40,387 nucleotides of DNA from Bacteroidales bacterium UBA4788 (GCA_002402965.1 DHGW01000077.1:1-40387), one strand, 5' to 3'; shown: positions 16,121 through 25,552, numbered from the stretch's first letter. Numbers and translations are program-made. The notes: generated by a model from the letters alone, not told the origin.

Positions 16121-16275
16121 GTAGACTGGTAATATAATGCATAATGACATCTTGCGTTAAAACAAGCCGGTCGCGGTTATCATATACCAGAAAAACCGGA
16201 GCGACGCCAGGAAGTTTTTTTGCTGACATGCACCCTTATGAGATGAGCTTGGTCGAATATTTTAGAAAAGCCAGC

Positions 16276-16887
16276 CTAATAATTTTGATATACAATAACC
16301 TGTCTGCCTTTAAAAACAAGGTTAAACCGGTCAGCTACAGATTCATTCAGCGTTCCTCTCCACCAACTGTTAAGCGTCAGGTTGTTGAGAGGGTATTTCA
16401 GGCCGGTGGAGGTTACTTTCAGAGAAGGGTCAATGCTAAAGATCGATACCTGCTGTCCCGGGTGCGAGTTAACAGTGGTGCTGCGGTCATAAACTCTGAA
16501 TGAACCGGTATCGGTAAGAATCACCGCATCTATTCTCTCACTGTAACCAGCCAGGAGTGAAATATTTCCGAGGGTGTGATCCTCACGGATACCTGTTGCT
16601 CCCAATATGGTGACTTCCTTTATTCCGGCATTAATGCACCAGTTAACTGCCTTGGTCAGGTCATTGGTCTCCTGGTCGGAATCCTGCACAAGCACCTTTT
16701 CATATCTCTTTTTAAGTGCCGGTGAAACCGAATCGAGATCACCGATGATGATACCTGGTTCGAGGCCGTTGGCCACCAGCTTCTCCGCCGCACCATCGCA
16801 GCAGACAATAAGTTCAGCCTCCAGGAGATGTCTCAGCGGAATCTCATGGCTCGGAAAGGTGCCGTTGGCGAGGATTACGGTCTTCAT
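16276..16887 (-). CDS. Thiamine pyrophosphokinase
   Basis: This enzyme transfers pyrophosphate from ATP to thiamine to make TPP. Family motifs are all visible: IIIGDLDSVSP (metal/nucleotide binding), DQETNDLTKAV, GATGIREDHTLGN and, near the C-terminus, the thiamine-binding part with STGLKYPLNN. The start chosen is the ATG at 16887 (MKTVILANG), giving 203 residues, the normal length. The same frame runs open to 17049, but that extra 54-codon part is translated repeat DNA and does not belong to the family. It is the third gene of the riboswitch-led thiamine operon and supplies the intracellular step after uptake. Confidence 0.92.
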   Translation of the reverse strand: MKTVILANGTFPSHEIPLRHLLEAELIVCCDGAAEKLVANGLEPGIIIGDLDSVSPALKKRYEKVLVQDSDQETNDLTKAVNWCINAGIKEVTILGATGIREDHTLGNISLLAGYSERIDAVILTDTGSFRVYDRSTTVNSHPGQQVSIFSIDPSLKVTSTGLKYPLNNLTLNSWWRGTLNESVADRFNLVFKGRQVIVYQNY

Positions 16888-16926
16888 ATTTTTGTCTGAA
16901 GGTCTCAAGGTCTGATGTCTAAATGT

Positions 16927-16948
16927 CCCGACGCACTTTGTGGTCGGG
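16927..16948. repeat. Hairpin repeat element, copy 1
   Basis: A 22-bp palindromic unit begins CCCGAC and ends GTCGGG, with an inner CAC/GTG stem and a TTT loop. It is followed by ATTTCGTCG, and the same arrangement recurs at 17006-17036. It looks like a REP-type intergenic element. Confidence 0.6.
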
Positions 16949-17005
16949 ATTTCGTCGCTATGCGCCTCAATCTGTCGCTGCGCTCCGTCCTGCGGTCGTG
17001 CTGTT

Positions 17006-17027
17006 CCCGACGCACTTCGTGGTCGGG
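17006..17027. repeat. Hairpin repeat element, copy 2
   Basis: This is a second copy of the 22-bp CCCGAC...GTCGGG hairpin, with a TTC loop (one base different) and the same ATTTCGTCG tail. The copies are 79 bp apart in the same orientation. Confidence 0.6.
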
Positions 17028-17051
17028 ATTTCGTCGTTACACTCCTCAACT

Positions 17052-17083
17052 TGCGGTCATGCGGTACTGCGGTCCTGCGGTCA
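17052..17083. repeat. Four tandem 8-bp TGCGGTNN units
   Basis: Four consecutive 8-mers read TGCGGTCA, TGCGGTAC, TGCGGTCC, TGCGGTCA. A related TGCGGTC also occurs at 16991-16997. Confidence 0.6.
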
Positions 17084-17207
17084 TTCTGTCTAAGACCATG
17101 ATTATCAACTTTTAATTCTTATTCGCTATTCCTTCACTATTGCCTACTGCCCATTGCCTATAGCCTGATTTGACTGCCGACTGTGGACTGTTGACTGCCG
17201 ACTTATT

Positions 17208-17912
<705 letters not shown>

Positions 17913-17916
17913 TATG

Positions 17917-20346
17917 TCAGAAAGCTAGTGAAATACCGGCGGTATAATTTATCCCTGCCTGCGGAAAGTAGTAAGCCCAGGTCTTCTCTGCACCATCCTC
18001 GGTCCACATACCGCCGTAAGCATTATTCTCATACCGGGAATTGAAGAGGTTATTGACCATAAATCGTAACGTCAGCTCGCCGGCCTTCTTCATCTCTATG
18101 CCATATGCCGCTGACAGGTTACTGACAAAATAGGGATCAATGGTTCTCCCGGGGCTCATGGTATTGTCAAAATACTGTTTGCCGACATATTTTCCTGTAA
18201 GCCTGAGCGAGAGATTTTCGGCAGGATTGACCTCCAGCTCCGCCGAGCCTGTGACCCGCGGTGAATAGGCTATGTCAACCGTGCCGAGATTGCTATAAAG
18301 GTACTCCTCGCTCCAGTCATCGGTGTCATAGTTGAAGTAGTAGTTTATGAAGTCCCTTATACTGCTCCTGCTGAGGGTTATGTTCATCCTCAGCGCTGCC
18401 AGCGGCGAAGGGCGGTAGCTTCCGGAGAGCTCCACCCCCGTTCTGAAGCTCTCAGGCACATTGGTCATAATAGGATATCCCGTGTTGCTTATCCTGCCGG
18501 TAGGCACGAGCTGATCATTGTACCACATATAATAGAGATTTACCCCCAGGGCGGTCCTGGAGTTACGGAAGGCATACCCTCCCTCAAAGTCGGTCAGCCG
18601 CTCCTGTCCCGGTGTCGCTGCAGCATCGCCGGCTGCATCCTTGAAGTCTGACCGTGTAGGTTCGCGGTGTGCCACGGCAGCAGAGATGAATGCCTCACTC
18701 CCGCTGCCGTTGCTCCAGAAGAGTCCTGCCTTGGGATTGAAGAAGGTGAACCGGTGGCTGCCGGTGAGGTCCTTCATGTCATCATCAGGACCCTCAAAAC
18801 GGTAGCTTATGTGCCTCATCTGGAAGTCGAGGAAGGCGTTCAGGCTGCCTGAAACCGTGGCATTAACCTTGCCGTAGACGTTGAACTCATCTTTTAACCC
18901 GTTGTTCCTGTACCACTCGTGCCCGGGGATCAGGTTGCCGGGGTTTTCCACCCACTTCAGCCTCCCGAAGTGATCACCGTCATACCTGTTGAGTGCTCCA
19001 CCGAGAGTCCATTCCGCCCTGTCTCCCCGGATGATCAGCGACCACACCGCACCATAGAAAAGATTGTCGAGCCACTTCTGCTGCACAACGTCCGTTTCGC
19101 TGATAATCGGGTCTGAGGGGAACATGTCTGATATACCGTATTCAAATGGGTTGATGTCACTCTTCTGCTCCTCGTAATACCCCCGGCCGGTTGTCATATG
19201 CAGCCCTGTATTCAGGCTCACTCTGCCGGGAAAGAGGTGGGTATGGAACAGGTGGTAGTGATTCTGGGTATAGACATCAGTCTCATCCTCGTAGTATCTG
19301 GTGACCCCGTTTGCATCAACGTACTCACCTGCCGGATTGTATCTCCTGTTTTCCGGCAGGATCTCCATCGGCACGCCCCACCAGCTGATTCCCGTCTTCT
19401 GGTTGCCGGTGATCACATTGAAGCGGAAGATGTCTGACCGGCCGGACCATATTCCTGATACCATCGCAGAGCGAATATCAGCCTTGCTGTGCTCGACATA
19501 ACCGTCACTGTGGATGTTCGATGCTCGCATAATCATGTTGAACCTGTCGCCCAGCATTCCCGTCCACGCCTTCGCCGAGAGGCGGGAGGTGTTGAACGAG
19601 CCGTATGACATCTCCGCCGATGCGCCCGCCTCAGCGGGAGGTGTCAGGCTGCTGATGTTCACCGAGGCACCGAAGGCACCGGCGCCATTGGTGGAGGTAC
19701 CCACCCCGCGCTGCACCTGGATGCTGCCGGTTGAGGAGGCCAGGTCAGGCAGATCGACCCAGAACACCTGCTGTGACTCAGAGTCGTTAAGCGGTACGCC
19801 GTCAAGGGTGATATTGATTCTGCTGGCATCTGTTCCGCGTATACGCAGTGATGTATAGCCTATTCCCGTGCCTGCGTCGGAGGTCTCCACCACAGAAGGG
19901 GTGAGTGCCAGCAGGAAAGGCATGTCCCTGGTCAGATCCCTCTCTCTCAGTTCTGGTGAACCCACGGTAGTATGGGCCATTGGTGTACGTGATCCGGCAC
20001 GGCTGCCCCTGACTATCACATCACCGGCGGCATAGAGGGCCTCCTTCAGCGTCGCATCAGCGATGGCTGTACCTCTGACAACCACTAAAGTGTCCAGGGG
20101 CTCATAACCGGTAAAGCTGATACGAATATTATATGAACCGTCTCTCAGACCGCGAAGAGAATAGTGACCGTCATTGCCGGTGGCAACCCCGGTCTCTGTC
20201 TCTTTTATGACCACCGATGCTCCTGCCATGGGCCTTCCTGCCTCATCAGCGACCCTGCCCGTGATCATCCCGCCGTGCCGCTGGCTGAACAGTGCTCCGT
20301 TCAGGGCCAGCATAACATACATAAAAACTGTAATTTTCCTCACCAT
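17917..20346 (-). CDS. TonB-dependent outer-membrane receptor, likely for thiamine
   Basis: The 809-residue receptor has a signal peptide (about 1-22), a carboxypeptidase-regulatory-like beta domain (about 25-110: MITGRVADEAGRPMAGASVV, then GYEPLDTLVV), a plug domain (about 115-235: LRIRGTDASRINITLDGVPL and QVQRGVGTSTNGAGAFGASV) and a 22-strand barrel ending in an aromatic residue (AGISLAF). The TPP riboswitch in its leader and the downstream transporter and kinase genes point to uptake of thiamine or a thiamine derivative. The receptor family is certain; the substrate is inferred from regulation. It is the first gene of the operon. Confidence 0.93.
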   Translation of the reverse strand: MVRKITVFMYVMLALNGALFSQRHGGMITGRVADEAGRPMAGASVVIKETETGVATGNDGHYSLRGLRDGSYNIRISFTGYEPLDTLVVVRGTAIADATLKEALYAAGDVIVRGSRAGSRTPMAHTTVGSPELRERDLTRDMPFLLALTPSVVETSDAGTGIGYTSLRIRGTDASRINITLDGVPLNDSESQQVFWVDLPDLASSTGSIQVQRGVGTSTNGAGAFGASVNISSLTPPAEAGASAEMSYGSFNTSRLSAKAWTGMLGDRFNMIMRASNIHSDGYVEHSKADIRSAMVSGIWSGRSDIFRFNVITGNQKTGISWWGVPMEILPENRRYNPAGEYVDANGVTRYYEDETDVYTQNHYHLFHTHLFPGRVSLNTGLHMTTGRGYYEEQKSDINPFEYGISDMFPSDPIISETDVVQQKWLDNLFYGAVWSLIIRGDRAEWTLGGALNRYDGDHFGRLKWVENPGNLIPGHEWYRNNGLKDEFNVYGKVNATVSGSLNAFLDFQMRHISYRFEGPDDDMKDLTGSHRFTFFNPKAGLFWSNGSGSEAFISAAVAHREPTRSDFKDAAGDAAATPGQERLTDFEGGYAFRNSRTALGVNLYYMWYNDQLVPTGRISNTGYPIMTNVPESFRTGVELSGSYRPSPLAALRMNITLSRSSIRDFINYYFNYDTDDWSEEYLYSNLGTVDIAYSPRVTGSAELEVNPAENLSLRLTGKYVGKQYFDNTMSPGRTIDPYFVSNLSAAYGIEMKKAGELTLRFMVNNLFNSRYENNAYGGMWTEDGAEKTWAYYFPQAGINYTAGISLAF

Positions 20347-20414
20347 TTCTACAACAATTTAAATCAACTTCGTCAGAAGTGAGGGTGTTCAGGCATGTTC
20401 GAAAAGATTACTCT

Positions 20415-20487
20415 CTTTCCCTCCGCCGGCATTACCCGGATCAGGTTGTAAGGGTATGATCTCAGCCTGTAAAGTAAGGCACCCCAA
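20415..20487 (-). promoter_or_regulatory. TPP (THI-box) riboswitch
   Basis: On the minus strand the conserved core is plain: GGGGTGCC, then GGCTGAGATCATACCC, then AACCTGATCCGGGTAATGCC and GGCGGAGGGA. These are the pyrimidine- and pyrophosphate-sensing arms of the TPP aptamer. It lies between the -7 box at 20497-20505 and the TonB receptor start, with about 70 bases before the ATG. No strong terminator with a T-run follows; a small CTTC/GAAG stem near the start suggests control of translation. Thiamine pyrophosphate should turn the operon off. Confidence 0.96.
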
Positions 20488-20496
20488 TTTGACTCT

Positions 20497-20505
20497 GCAA
20501 ATATA
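20497..20505 (-). promoter_or_regulatory. -7 promoter element of the thiamine operon
   Basis: Read on the minus strand this is TATATTTGC, a full match to the Bacteroidota TAnnTTTG element. It lies just upstream of the riboswitch, so the transcript would begin near 20490 at the aptamer's 5' edge. Confidence 0.65.
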
Positions 20506-20566
20506 CAATAAAAGAGGGTGAAAACATCAGATTCCGGCCCTGAAGATCTCAAATCCCTCTTATTTG

Positions 20567-20574
20567 TATCTTTG
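20567..20574 (+). promoter_or_regulatory. -7 promoter element of the DUF3052-fucosidase operon
   Basis: TATCTTTG matches TAnnTTTG and lies 23 bp before the ATG of the DUF3052-like gene. It is back-to-back with the thiamine-operon promoter about 65 bp away on the other strand. Confidence 0.6.
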
Positions 20575-20596
20575 TCCCGGGGTTTAAGAAAGAAAG

Positions 20597-21013
20597 ATGG
20601 ATAATATTCTTAAAAAACTCAGGTATGGTCACCAGGACCGTATTGCAGTACTGAATGCACCTGAGGAGTTTCGCGAGAGAATCAACGGTCTTTTGCCGGA
20701 AGTAAAGATTGATGCCGAAATCAATGCGCGTTATCTGTATGACTTCATGATCGTCTTCACTCCGGCCTCCGCCGACGTGGAGAAGCTCGGACCGGCATGC
20801 ATTCATAACCTGAGTGACGACGGGAAGCTATGGTTAGCTTACCCTAAGGGCAAATCACGCAAGTATACGACTGACATCAACCGTGACCGCGGATGGGATA
20901 CCGTTACTGAGACAGGTTTCAGGCCCGTTAGCCAGGTGGCGATAGATGATGACTGGTCGGCCCTGCGGTTCCGCAACTCCAAATACATAAAACAAGTCAA
21001 AAAAAACAGCTGA
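20597..21013 (+). CDS. DUF3052-like protein
   Basis: This 138-residue soluble protein resembles the DUF3052 family: an N-terminal RIAVLNAPEEFRERI stretch, a central YDFMIVFTPASAD strand, and the C-terminal KLWLAYPKGKSRKYTTDINR followed by VAIDDDWSALRFR. The family has no firmly known function. The start at 20597 has a purine-rich AAGAAAGAAAG before it. Its stop shares bases with the start of the fucosidase gene (TGATG), so the two are translated together, though no functional link is known. Family call by pattern; moderate to good confidence. Confidence 0.7.
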   Translation: MDNILKKLRYGHQDRIAVLNAPEEFRERINGLLPEVKIDAEINARYLYDFMIVFTPASADVEKLGPACIHNLSDDGKLWLAYPKGKSRKYTTDINRDRGWDTVTETGFRPVSQVAIDDDWSALRFRNSKYIKQVKKNS

Positions 21014-22512
21014 TGAGAGTACAGCTGATAAAAAGAGTGGTGCCGGCCCTCCTGTCAATCGCCCTGCTCCTATCATGTTCAGGGCAGCATGAGACCGAGT
21101 TCTTCACCGGAAGAATTGATTTCCCCGTTAAACCAAACCTGGGTGTAAAGGAGGCGATGGCGGCACGCCTGGTGCCTCATCCGCGCCAGCTGGAGTGGCA
21201 GCAGCTTGAGATGACCGCTTTCCTGCATTTTACAGTAAACACCTTTACCGGGCTCGAATGGGGTACCGGCAAGGAATCGCCGGAACTCTTCAACCCTGAT
21301 TCACTTGACGCCGGACAATGGGTAAGGGTGCTCAGCGAGGCAGGAATGAAGATGGTCATCATCACTGCAAAGCATCATGACGGCTTCTGTCTGTGGCCCA
21401 CGAAGACGACCACCCACTCTGTTGCCTCCAGCCCGTGGAAGGAAGGCAAGGGTGATGTGATCAGGGAGCTGAAGGATGCCTGCGAACTCTATGGCATGAA
21501 GTTCGGCGTTTACCTTTCCCCCTGGGACAGGAACGCAGTCTCTTACGGTGACTCTCCTGCCTACAACCGCTTTTATATGGAGCAGCTGACTGAACTGCTG
21601 ACATGGTACGGCAAGGTTGACGAGGTCTGGTTTGACGGCGCCAACGGCGAAGGGCCTGACGGCCGTCGCCAGGTATACGACTGGCAGGCATACTATGACC
21701 TTATCAGAAAACTGCAGCCCGATGCCGTCACTGCTGTCATGGGCGAGGACGTCAGATGGGTCGGGACGGAGAGTGGCTACGGCCGGGAGACGGAGTGGAG
21801 CGCCACGGTCATGGCACCCGGAGGAACACCCGGCAGCGTAGCCATCAACGAAGCCCTCGGAGTGAATGCCATGTCAGAGGACCTGGGAAGCAGCAGTCTT
21901 CTCAGCAAAGCAGGGCATCTCTTCTGGTATCCTGCAGAGGTTGATGTCTCCATCAGGCCAGGATGGTTCTGGCGTGCTTCGGAGGACTCCCTGGTGAAGG
22001 ATGTGGCCAGGCTGGCTGACATCTATCTTAGTTCAGTGGGACGCAATGCAGTACTCCTGCTTAACGTCCCACCCGATAACCGCGGGCTGATAAGCGACAA
22101 TGACATAAGCAGCCTCCAGGGGCTCAAAGCATGGATAGACGAACTTTACTCAATTGATCTCCTAAACGGCGCCAGGCCTTACGGCAGAGGAACATCCAGC
22201 CTCATCGACGGCGACAGCAGCACTACATGGAGCCCTCGCCATAAACGCGTTGCCTCTTTCGTGCCGGCTATTGCAGCCACATTCAATATAGCTATGCTTC
22301 AGGAGGATATAAGCAGGGGCCAGCGGGTTGAAAAGTTCATCATCGAAGCCCTTTCGGACAAGCAGTGGAACACCATCGCCAAAGGCACCACCATCGGTTA
22401 CAAACGCATGATACGGTTCCCGGAGGTGAAGGCTGATGAGATAAGGCTGACGGTGGTCTCGTCACGGGCCACACCCCATATAAGCACCTTTGCACTCTAT
22501 CATGCAGAATGA
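21013..22512 (+). CDS. Alpha-L-fucosidase, GH29, lipoprotein
   Basis: This glycoside hydrolase removes alpha-linked L-fucose from glycans. It has 499 residues with a type II signal peptide (lipobox LLSC, Cys22), so it is anchored at an outer or inner membrane face. The GH29 catalytic barrel spans about residues 50-370. AKHHDGFCLWPTKTT is the classical family motif and D208 in DEVWFDGANGEG is the nucleophile. The acid/base residue is not fixed in this family and I cannot point to it. The last roughly 120 residues (LIDGDSSTTWSP onward) look like a beta-sandwich, F5/8-type carbohydrate-binding domain. Translation is coupled to the upstream gene. Confidence 0.93.
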   Translation: MRVQLIKRVVPALLSIALLLSCSGQHETEFFTGRIDFPVKPNLGVKEAMAARLVPHPRQLEWQQLEMTAFLHFTVNTFTGLEWGTGKESPELFNPDSLDAGQWVRVLSEAGMKMVIITAKHHDGFCLWPTKTTTHSVASSPWKEGKGDVIRELKDACELYGMKFGVYLSPWDRNAVSYGDSPAYNRFYMEQLTELLTWYGKVDEVWFDGANGEGPDGRRQVYDWQAYYDLIRKLQPDAVTAVMGEDVRWVGTESGYGRETEWSATVMAPGGTPGSVAINEALGVNAMSEDLGSSSLLSKAGHLFWYPAEVDVSIRPGWFWRASEDSLVKDVARLADIYLSSVGRNAVLLLNVPPDNRGLISDNDISSLQGLKAWIDELYSIDLLNGARPYGRGTSSLIDGDSSTTWSPRHKRVASFVPAIAATFNIAMLQEDISRGQRVEKFIIEALSDKQWNTIAKGTTIGYKRMIRFPEVKADEIRLTVVSSRATPHISTFALYHAE

Positions 22513-22574
22513 ATTGGTATGGTTATTGTGGCTTACCGCGATTATAATATTACCTTCCAAAATATACTTCGACT

Positions 22575-22982
22575 ATGAAACTTCTCAGGCTGTTACCCTT
22601 GCTGATTACTGTTATTCTCTCTTCCTGCAACCTTGACCCTGGCGCTACCATGTACAGCAATGTGATAATACCCTTCGATGAGCGTACCGTGCCGGAGCTT
22701 GGCCTCGTAGATGTGCCCCTGAACATCCATGCCAGCGCTTCCATGGACAACGGATGCTGGAGTAACGTTCATTTCGTCTTCACACAGAAAGATGACCGTG
22801 AGTATGAGATGGTAGCGCTGGCCGATTACGAATCAACAGGAGTATGTCCTGAAATGGTTGTTTCTGGTGACACAACAGTTACCTTTACACCCGACAGAAC
22901 GGGCAATCACATAATTATATTCTGGATGACTCCAACAGTATCAGAACGGGATACTGTTGTGGTTGTCGATGGCGCCAGATAG
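22575..22982 (+). CDS. Small lipoprotein of unknown function
   Basis: The 135-residue protein has a type II signal peptide and lipobox LSSC (Cys18). The mature part is predicted to be mostly beta (NIHASASMDNGCWSNVHFVF, then TVTFTPDRTGNHIIIFW) with two cysteines, at about residues 60 and 93, that could pair. It resembles a single Ig-like or C2-like beta sandwich. I do not recognise the family. It lies 62 bp after the fucosidase and may be cotranscribed with it, and it converges with the UPF0316 gene. Confidence 0.7.
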   Translation: MKLLRLLPLLITVILSSCNLDPGATMYSNVIIPFDERTVPELGLVDVPLNIHASASMDNGCWSNVHFVFTQKDDREYEMVALADYESTGVCPEMVVSGDTTVTFTPDRTGNHIIIFWMTPTVSERDTVVVVDGAR

Positions 22983-22990
22983 GCTATCTG
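22976..22990. terminator. Possible bidirectional hairpin between convergent genes
   Basis: CAGATAG-G-CTATCTG is a perfect 7-bp stem spanning the stop codons of the plus-strand lipoprotein and the minus-strand UPF0316 gene. There is no T-run, so a terminator role is uncertain. Confidence 0.35.
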
Positions 22991-23574
22991 CCTGATCTCC
23001 TCATCGTGTTTGAGAGCCAGTTCCGCTGTCTCTCCTCCTCGGCCCTGTGAAAAATCTCCTTGTTGACATATTTGATTGATTCAACCGTATAGAGCGCCCG
23101 TGGATTAAAAAGGTTTATCTCGTCCAGCACCTCCTTAATCATGCTCCTTCGGGCGATAATGTAAATGACGGCAACATCCCCCTCTATTCCCTGGGCTTTC
23201 ACCGATGTGACGCCGTATCCTTTTGACCGGAGATCATCAATGAGATTGGTGGCATCCTTGCGGGTGATGACCCTGATCATCTCATGACCAATGGCAAGTC
23301 TCTCTTCCAGATACATTCCAATGAAGTTGCCGGCGGCGAAGCCTCCCGCATAGGCAATGTAACAGACCCAGTTGTCAAGATCCTGCATGATCCGGCTTAT
23401 TGCCAGCAGCCAGATAAGTACCTCGAAAAAGCCTATCAGAGGAGCAACCTTCCTCATCCCCTTGGTAACAAAAATAATCCTGAGAGTACCAAGTGAAACA
23501 TCGATTATCCTGGCCACAAAGATGAACAATGGCAGCAGGACATATGTAACAATATCTGAATTAAGGTGCTCCAT
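22984..23574 (-). CDS. UPF0316 / DUF2179 membrane protein
   Basis: This 196-residue protein has three membrane helices (about residues 10-90: VTYVLLPLFIFVARIIDVSL, FFEVLIWLLAISRIM, CYIAYAGGFAAGNFIG) followed by a cytoplasmic DUF2179 domain (about 95-165: IRVITRKDATNLIDDLRSKG, then VAVIYIIARRS). The function is not established. The frame remains open to 23757, but the extra N-terminus would overlap the CapA-like gene on the other strand and shows no membrane pattern. I therefore place the start at the ATG at 23574; 23589 is a possible alternative. Confidence 0.85.
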   Translation of the reverse strand: MEHLNSDIVTYVLLPLFIFVARIIDVSLGTLRIIFVTKGMRKVAPLIGFFEVLIWLLAISRIMQDLDNWVCYIAYAGGFAAGNFIGMYLEERLAIGHEMIRVITRKDATNLIDDLRSKGYGVTSVKAQGIEGDVAVIYIIARRSMIKEVLDEINLFNPRALYTVESIKYVNKEIFHRAEEERQRNWLSNTMRRSGR

Positions 23575-23612
23575 GATGACAACAAACATTTTTGAACTTG
23601 CTAATATATGAC

Positions 23613-23620
23613 TATTTTTG
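23613..23620 (+). promoter_or_regulatory. -7 promoter element of the CapA-like gene
   Basis: TATTTTTG matches TAnnTTTG and lies 28 bp before the preferred ATG at 23648. It supports the ATG over the upstream TTG at 23618, which overlaps the promoter element itself. Confidence 0.5.
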
Positions 23621-23647
23621 AAACTGATAGCCTTGAACCGGATAGTG

Positions 23648-24781
23648 ATGAGTTCGCTTAGAATCAATTTGTTCTCGCTGCTGCTGAGCATACCGGCACT
23701 GGTCTCCGCACAGGAGGCCGACTCGGTACTCACGCTGCTCTTCACAGGTGACATCATGGGGCATGACGGGCAGATTGCGGCGGCACGGGATGACTCTTCG
23801 GGCGCATTCTCCTATGACACTGTCTTCAGCTTTGTCGCTCCTCTCCTTTCCGGCGTTGACGTTGCCATTGGAAACCTTGAGGTCACGCTGGGAGGGGCGC
23901 CATACAAGGGATACCCGGCATTCAGTTCGCCTGACGAGCTGGCGGCAGCATGCCGGAACACGGGGTTCGACATACTTGGCACCGCCAATAATCATTCAGC
24001 CGACAGAGGATCAAAGGGCATCATGCGTACCATCAGGGTTCTCGACAGTCTCGGCATCAGGCACACCGGCACATGGGTAAACAGTGAAGCGCGTGACAAC
24101 CTTTCACCGCTGATGATTGTCCACAGGGCAATGAGGATTGCCCTGCTGGCCTGTACGTACGGTACCAACGGGATAGTGGTCCCTCCGCCGGCAACGGTAG
24201 CATACATTGACACACTCCGGGCAGCGGCCGACATCAGAAGGGCAGCCTGCCTGGGGGCGGACGAGACGGTTATCTTCATCCACTGGGGCACAGAGTATGA
24301 CACTCTGCCCTCCGCGGAACAGAAGCGGACAGCGGCCGCGCTGCAGCGCAGCGGAGCCGATATTATAATAGGTTCCCATCCGCACGTGCTTCAGCCGATG
24401 AACGCAGACAGCGACAGTTGCGGGGTCAGGAACCCGGTGGTGTGGTCAATGGGAAACTTCGTCTCCAATCAGCGTACCAGGAGACGTGACGGCGGGGCAA
24501 TGATAAGGCTCGACATCACTGCAACAGGTGATTCGACCTTCGTCTCTGATGCCGGGTACGTGCTGACCTGGGTTTATACACCGGTGGAAAACGGCAAACA
24601 GAAATTCTATATTCTTCCATGCGCAGAGTATGAAAAGAAGCCCGGATTCTTCCAGACCACCGAACATTACAATGCAATGATGACTTACATTACCGACGCC
24701 CGAAGACTTCTTGACAATCTGAACACCGGATTCAGGGAGATGGCCTGGGAGGAAGGCAGCTGGGTAACCGTCAGGAGGTAA
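23648..24781 (+). CDS. CapA-like (PGA_cap) metallophosphatase-fold protein
   Basis: This secreted or periplasmic protein of the CapA/PGA_cap family has a calcineurin-like fold. From the ATG at 23648 it is 377 residues with a signal peptide (SLRINLFSLLLSIPALVSAQ). Metal-binding motifs follow in order: LLFTGDIMGHD, VAIGNLEVTLGG, ILGTANNHSADRG, VIFIHWGTEYD and IIIGSHPHVLQP. Family members act in polyglutamate capsule synthesis in Bacillus, but most Bacteroidota copies are uncharacterised and no capB or capC neighbour is present. A longer form starting at TTG 23618 would add ten residues and overlap the promoter. The substrate is unknown. Confidence 0.88.
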   Translation: MSSLRINLFSLLLSIPALVSAQEADSVLTLLFTGDIMGHDGQIAAARDDSSGAFSYDTVFSFVAPLLSGVDVAIGNLEVTLGGAPYKGYPAFSSPDELAAACRNTGFDILGTANNHSADRGSKGIMRTIRVLDSLGIRHTGTWVNSEARDNLSPLMIVHRAMRIALLACTYGTNGIVVPPPATVAYIDTLRAAADIRRAACLGADETVIFIHWGTEYDTLPSAEQKRTAAALQRSGADIIIGSHPHVLQPMNADSDSCGVRNPVVWSMGNFVSNQRTRRRDGGAMIRLDITATGDSTFVSDAGYVLTWVYTPVENGKQKFYILPCAEYEKKPGFFQTTEHYNAMMTYITDARRLLDNLNTGFREMAWEEGSWVTVRR

Positions 24782-24825
24782 CAGATCCGGCAATATTATT
24801 ATATTTATGCAATTTATAATCTGAG

Positions 24826-25536
24826 ATGGAGGGATCAACACTACTTCTTGCAGGCACTGCAGTCACCATCGGGTTCATTCACACGATAGTTGGCCCTGAT
24901 CACTACCTGCCCTTTATAGTTATGGGTGAAGCCCGCAGATGGAGCATAAGGAAAACGATGTTCATTACCTTTCTCTGCGGGGTTGGCCACGTTCTGAGTT
25001 CCATTGTTGTGGGATTCATCGGTATTGCCGCCGGCATCTCCCTCTCAAAGCTCGAATTCCTTGAAGGCTTCAGGGGCAATATTGCAGCATGGCTGCTGAT
25101 AACCTTCGGACTTGTATATATGCTGATCAGCCTTCGCACCCTCTACCGCAAGAGAAGACACGCTCACAGCCACACTCATTCTAACGGCACGGCCCATGTA
25201 CATGAGCATGACCACTTCAGCGGTCACTCGCATATTCACCTGACCGACAAAAAGAACCTCACCCCCTGGATCCTTTTCCTGATCTTTGTACTCGGTCCGT
25301 GTGAGCCCCTGATCCCCATCCTCATGTACCCGGCAGCAGAAAGCAATATCAGCGGAGTCGTCCTGGTTTCCCTTCTCTTCTCGGCAGTCACAATCGCCAC
25401 CATGATGGGGGTAGTGATGGCCTTCAGGCTTGGCCTGAGCCACATCAACCTTAAACCACTTGAACGTTACGTCAATGTGATCGCAGGGGCGACCATTGCC
25501 ATCTCAGGCCTTGCAATTCAGTTTCTGGGTCTCTGA
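24826..25536 (+). CDS. NicO/UreH-like transition-metal transporter
   Basis: The 236-residue inner-membrane protein has about six helices. The first carries GFIHTIVGPDHYLPFI, the H-x(n)-DH signature of nickel/cobalt transporters of the NicO/UreH class. A hydrophilic loop (about residues 109-145) is very rich in histidine (HAHSHTHSN, HVHEHDH, HSHIH), typical of metal sensing or buffering. A second motif, LGPCEPLIPILMYPA, lies after the loop. No urease or hydrogenase genes are nearby, so the metal and direction (uptake or efflux) cannot be told. The gene starts 44 bp after capA and may be cotranscribed with it. Confidence 0.82.
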   Translation: MEGSTLLLAGTAVTIGFIHTIVGPDHYLPFIVMGEARRWSIRKTMFITFLCGVGHVLSSIVVGFIGIAAGISLSKLEFLEGFRGNIAAWLLITFGLVYMLISLRTLYRKRRHAHSHTHSNGTAHVHEHDHFSGHSHIHLTDKKNLTPWILFLIFVLGPCEPLIPILMYPAAESNISGVVLVSLLFSAVTIATMMGVVMAFRLGLSHINLKPLERYVNVIAGATIAISGLAIQFLGL

Positions 25537-25552
25537 GATCGTTTTTTATTCG

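Noticed and set aside
16144..16503. Plus-strand 119-codon open frame
   Set aside because: Most of it lies opposite the thiamine pyrophosphokinase gene; no family motif and no promoter were seen.
16888..17049. N-terminal extension of the thiamine pyrophosphokinase frame
   Set aside because: It translates spacer repeats; the family begins at MKTVILANG (16887).
23618..23647. Longer CapA-like start at TTG 23618
   Set aside because: It overlaps the -7 promoter element and puts extra residues before a normal signal peptide; ATG 23648 is better.
23575..23757. Longer UPF0316 N-terminus
   Set aside because: It overlaps the divergent CapA-like gene and shows no membrane or family pattern.
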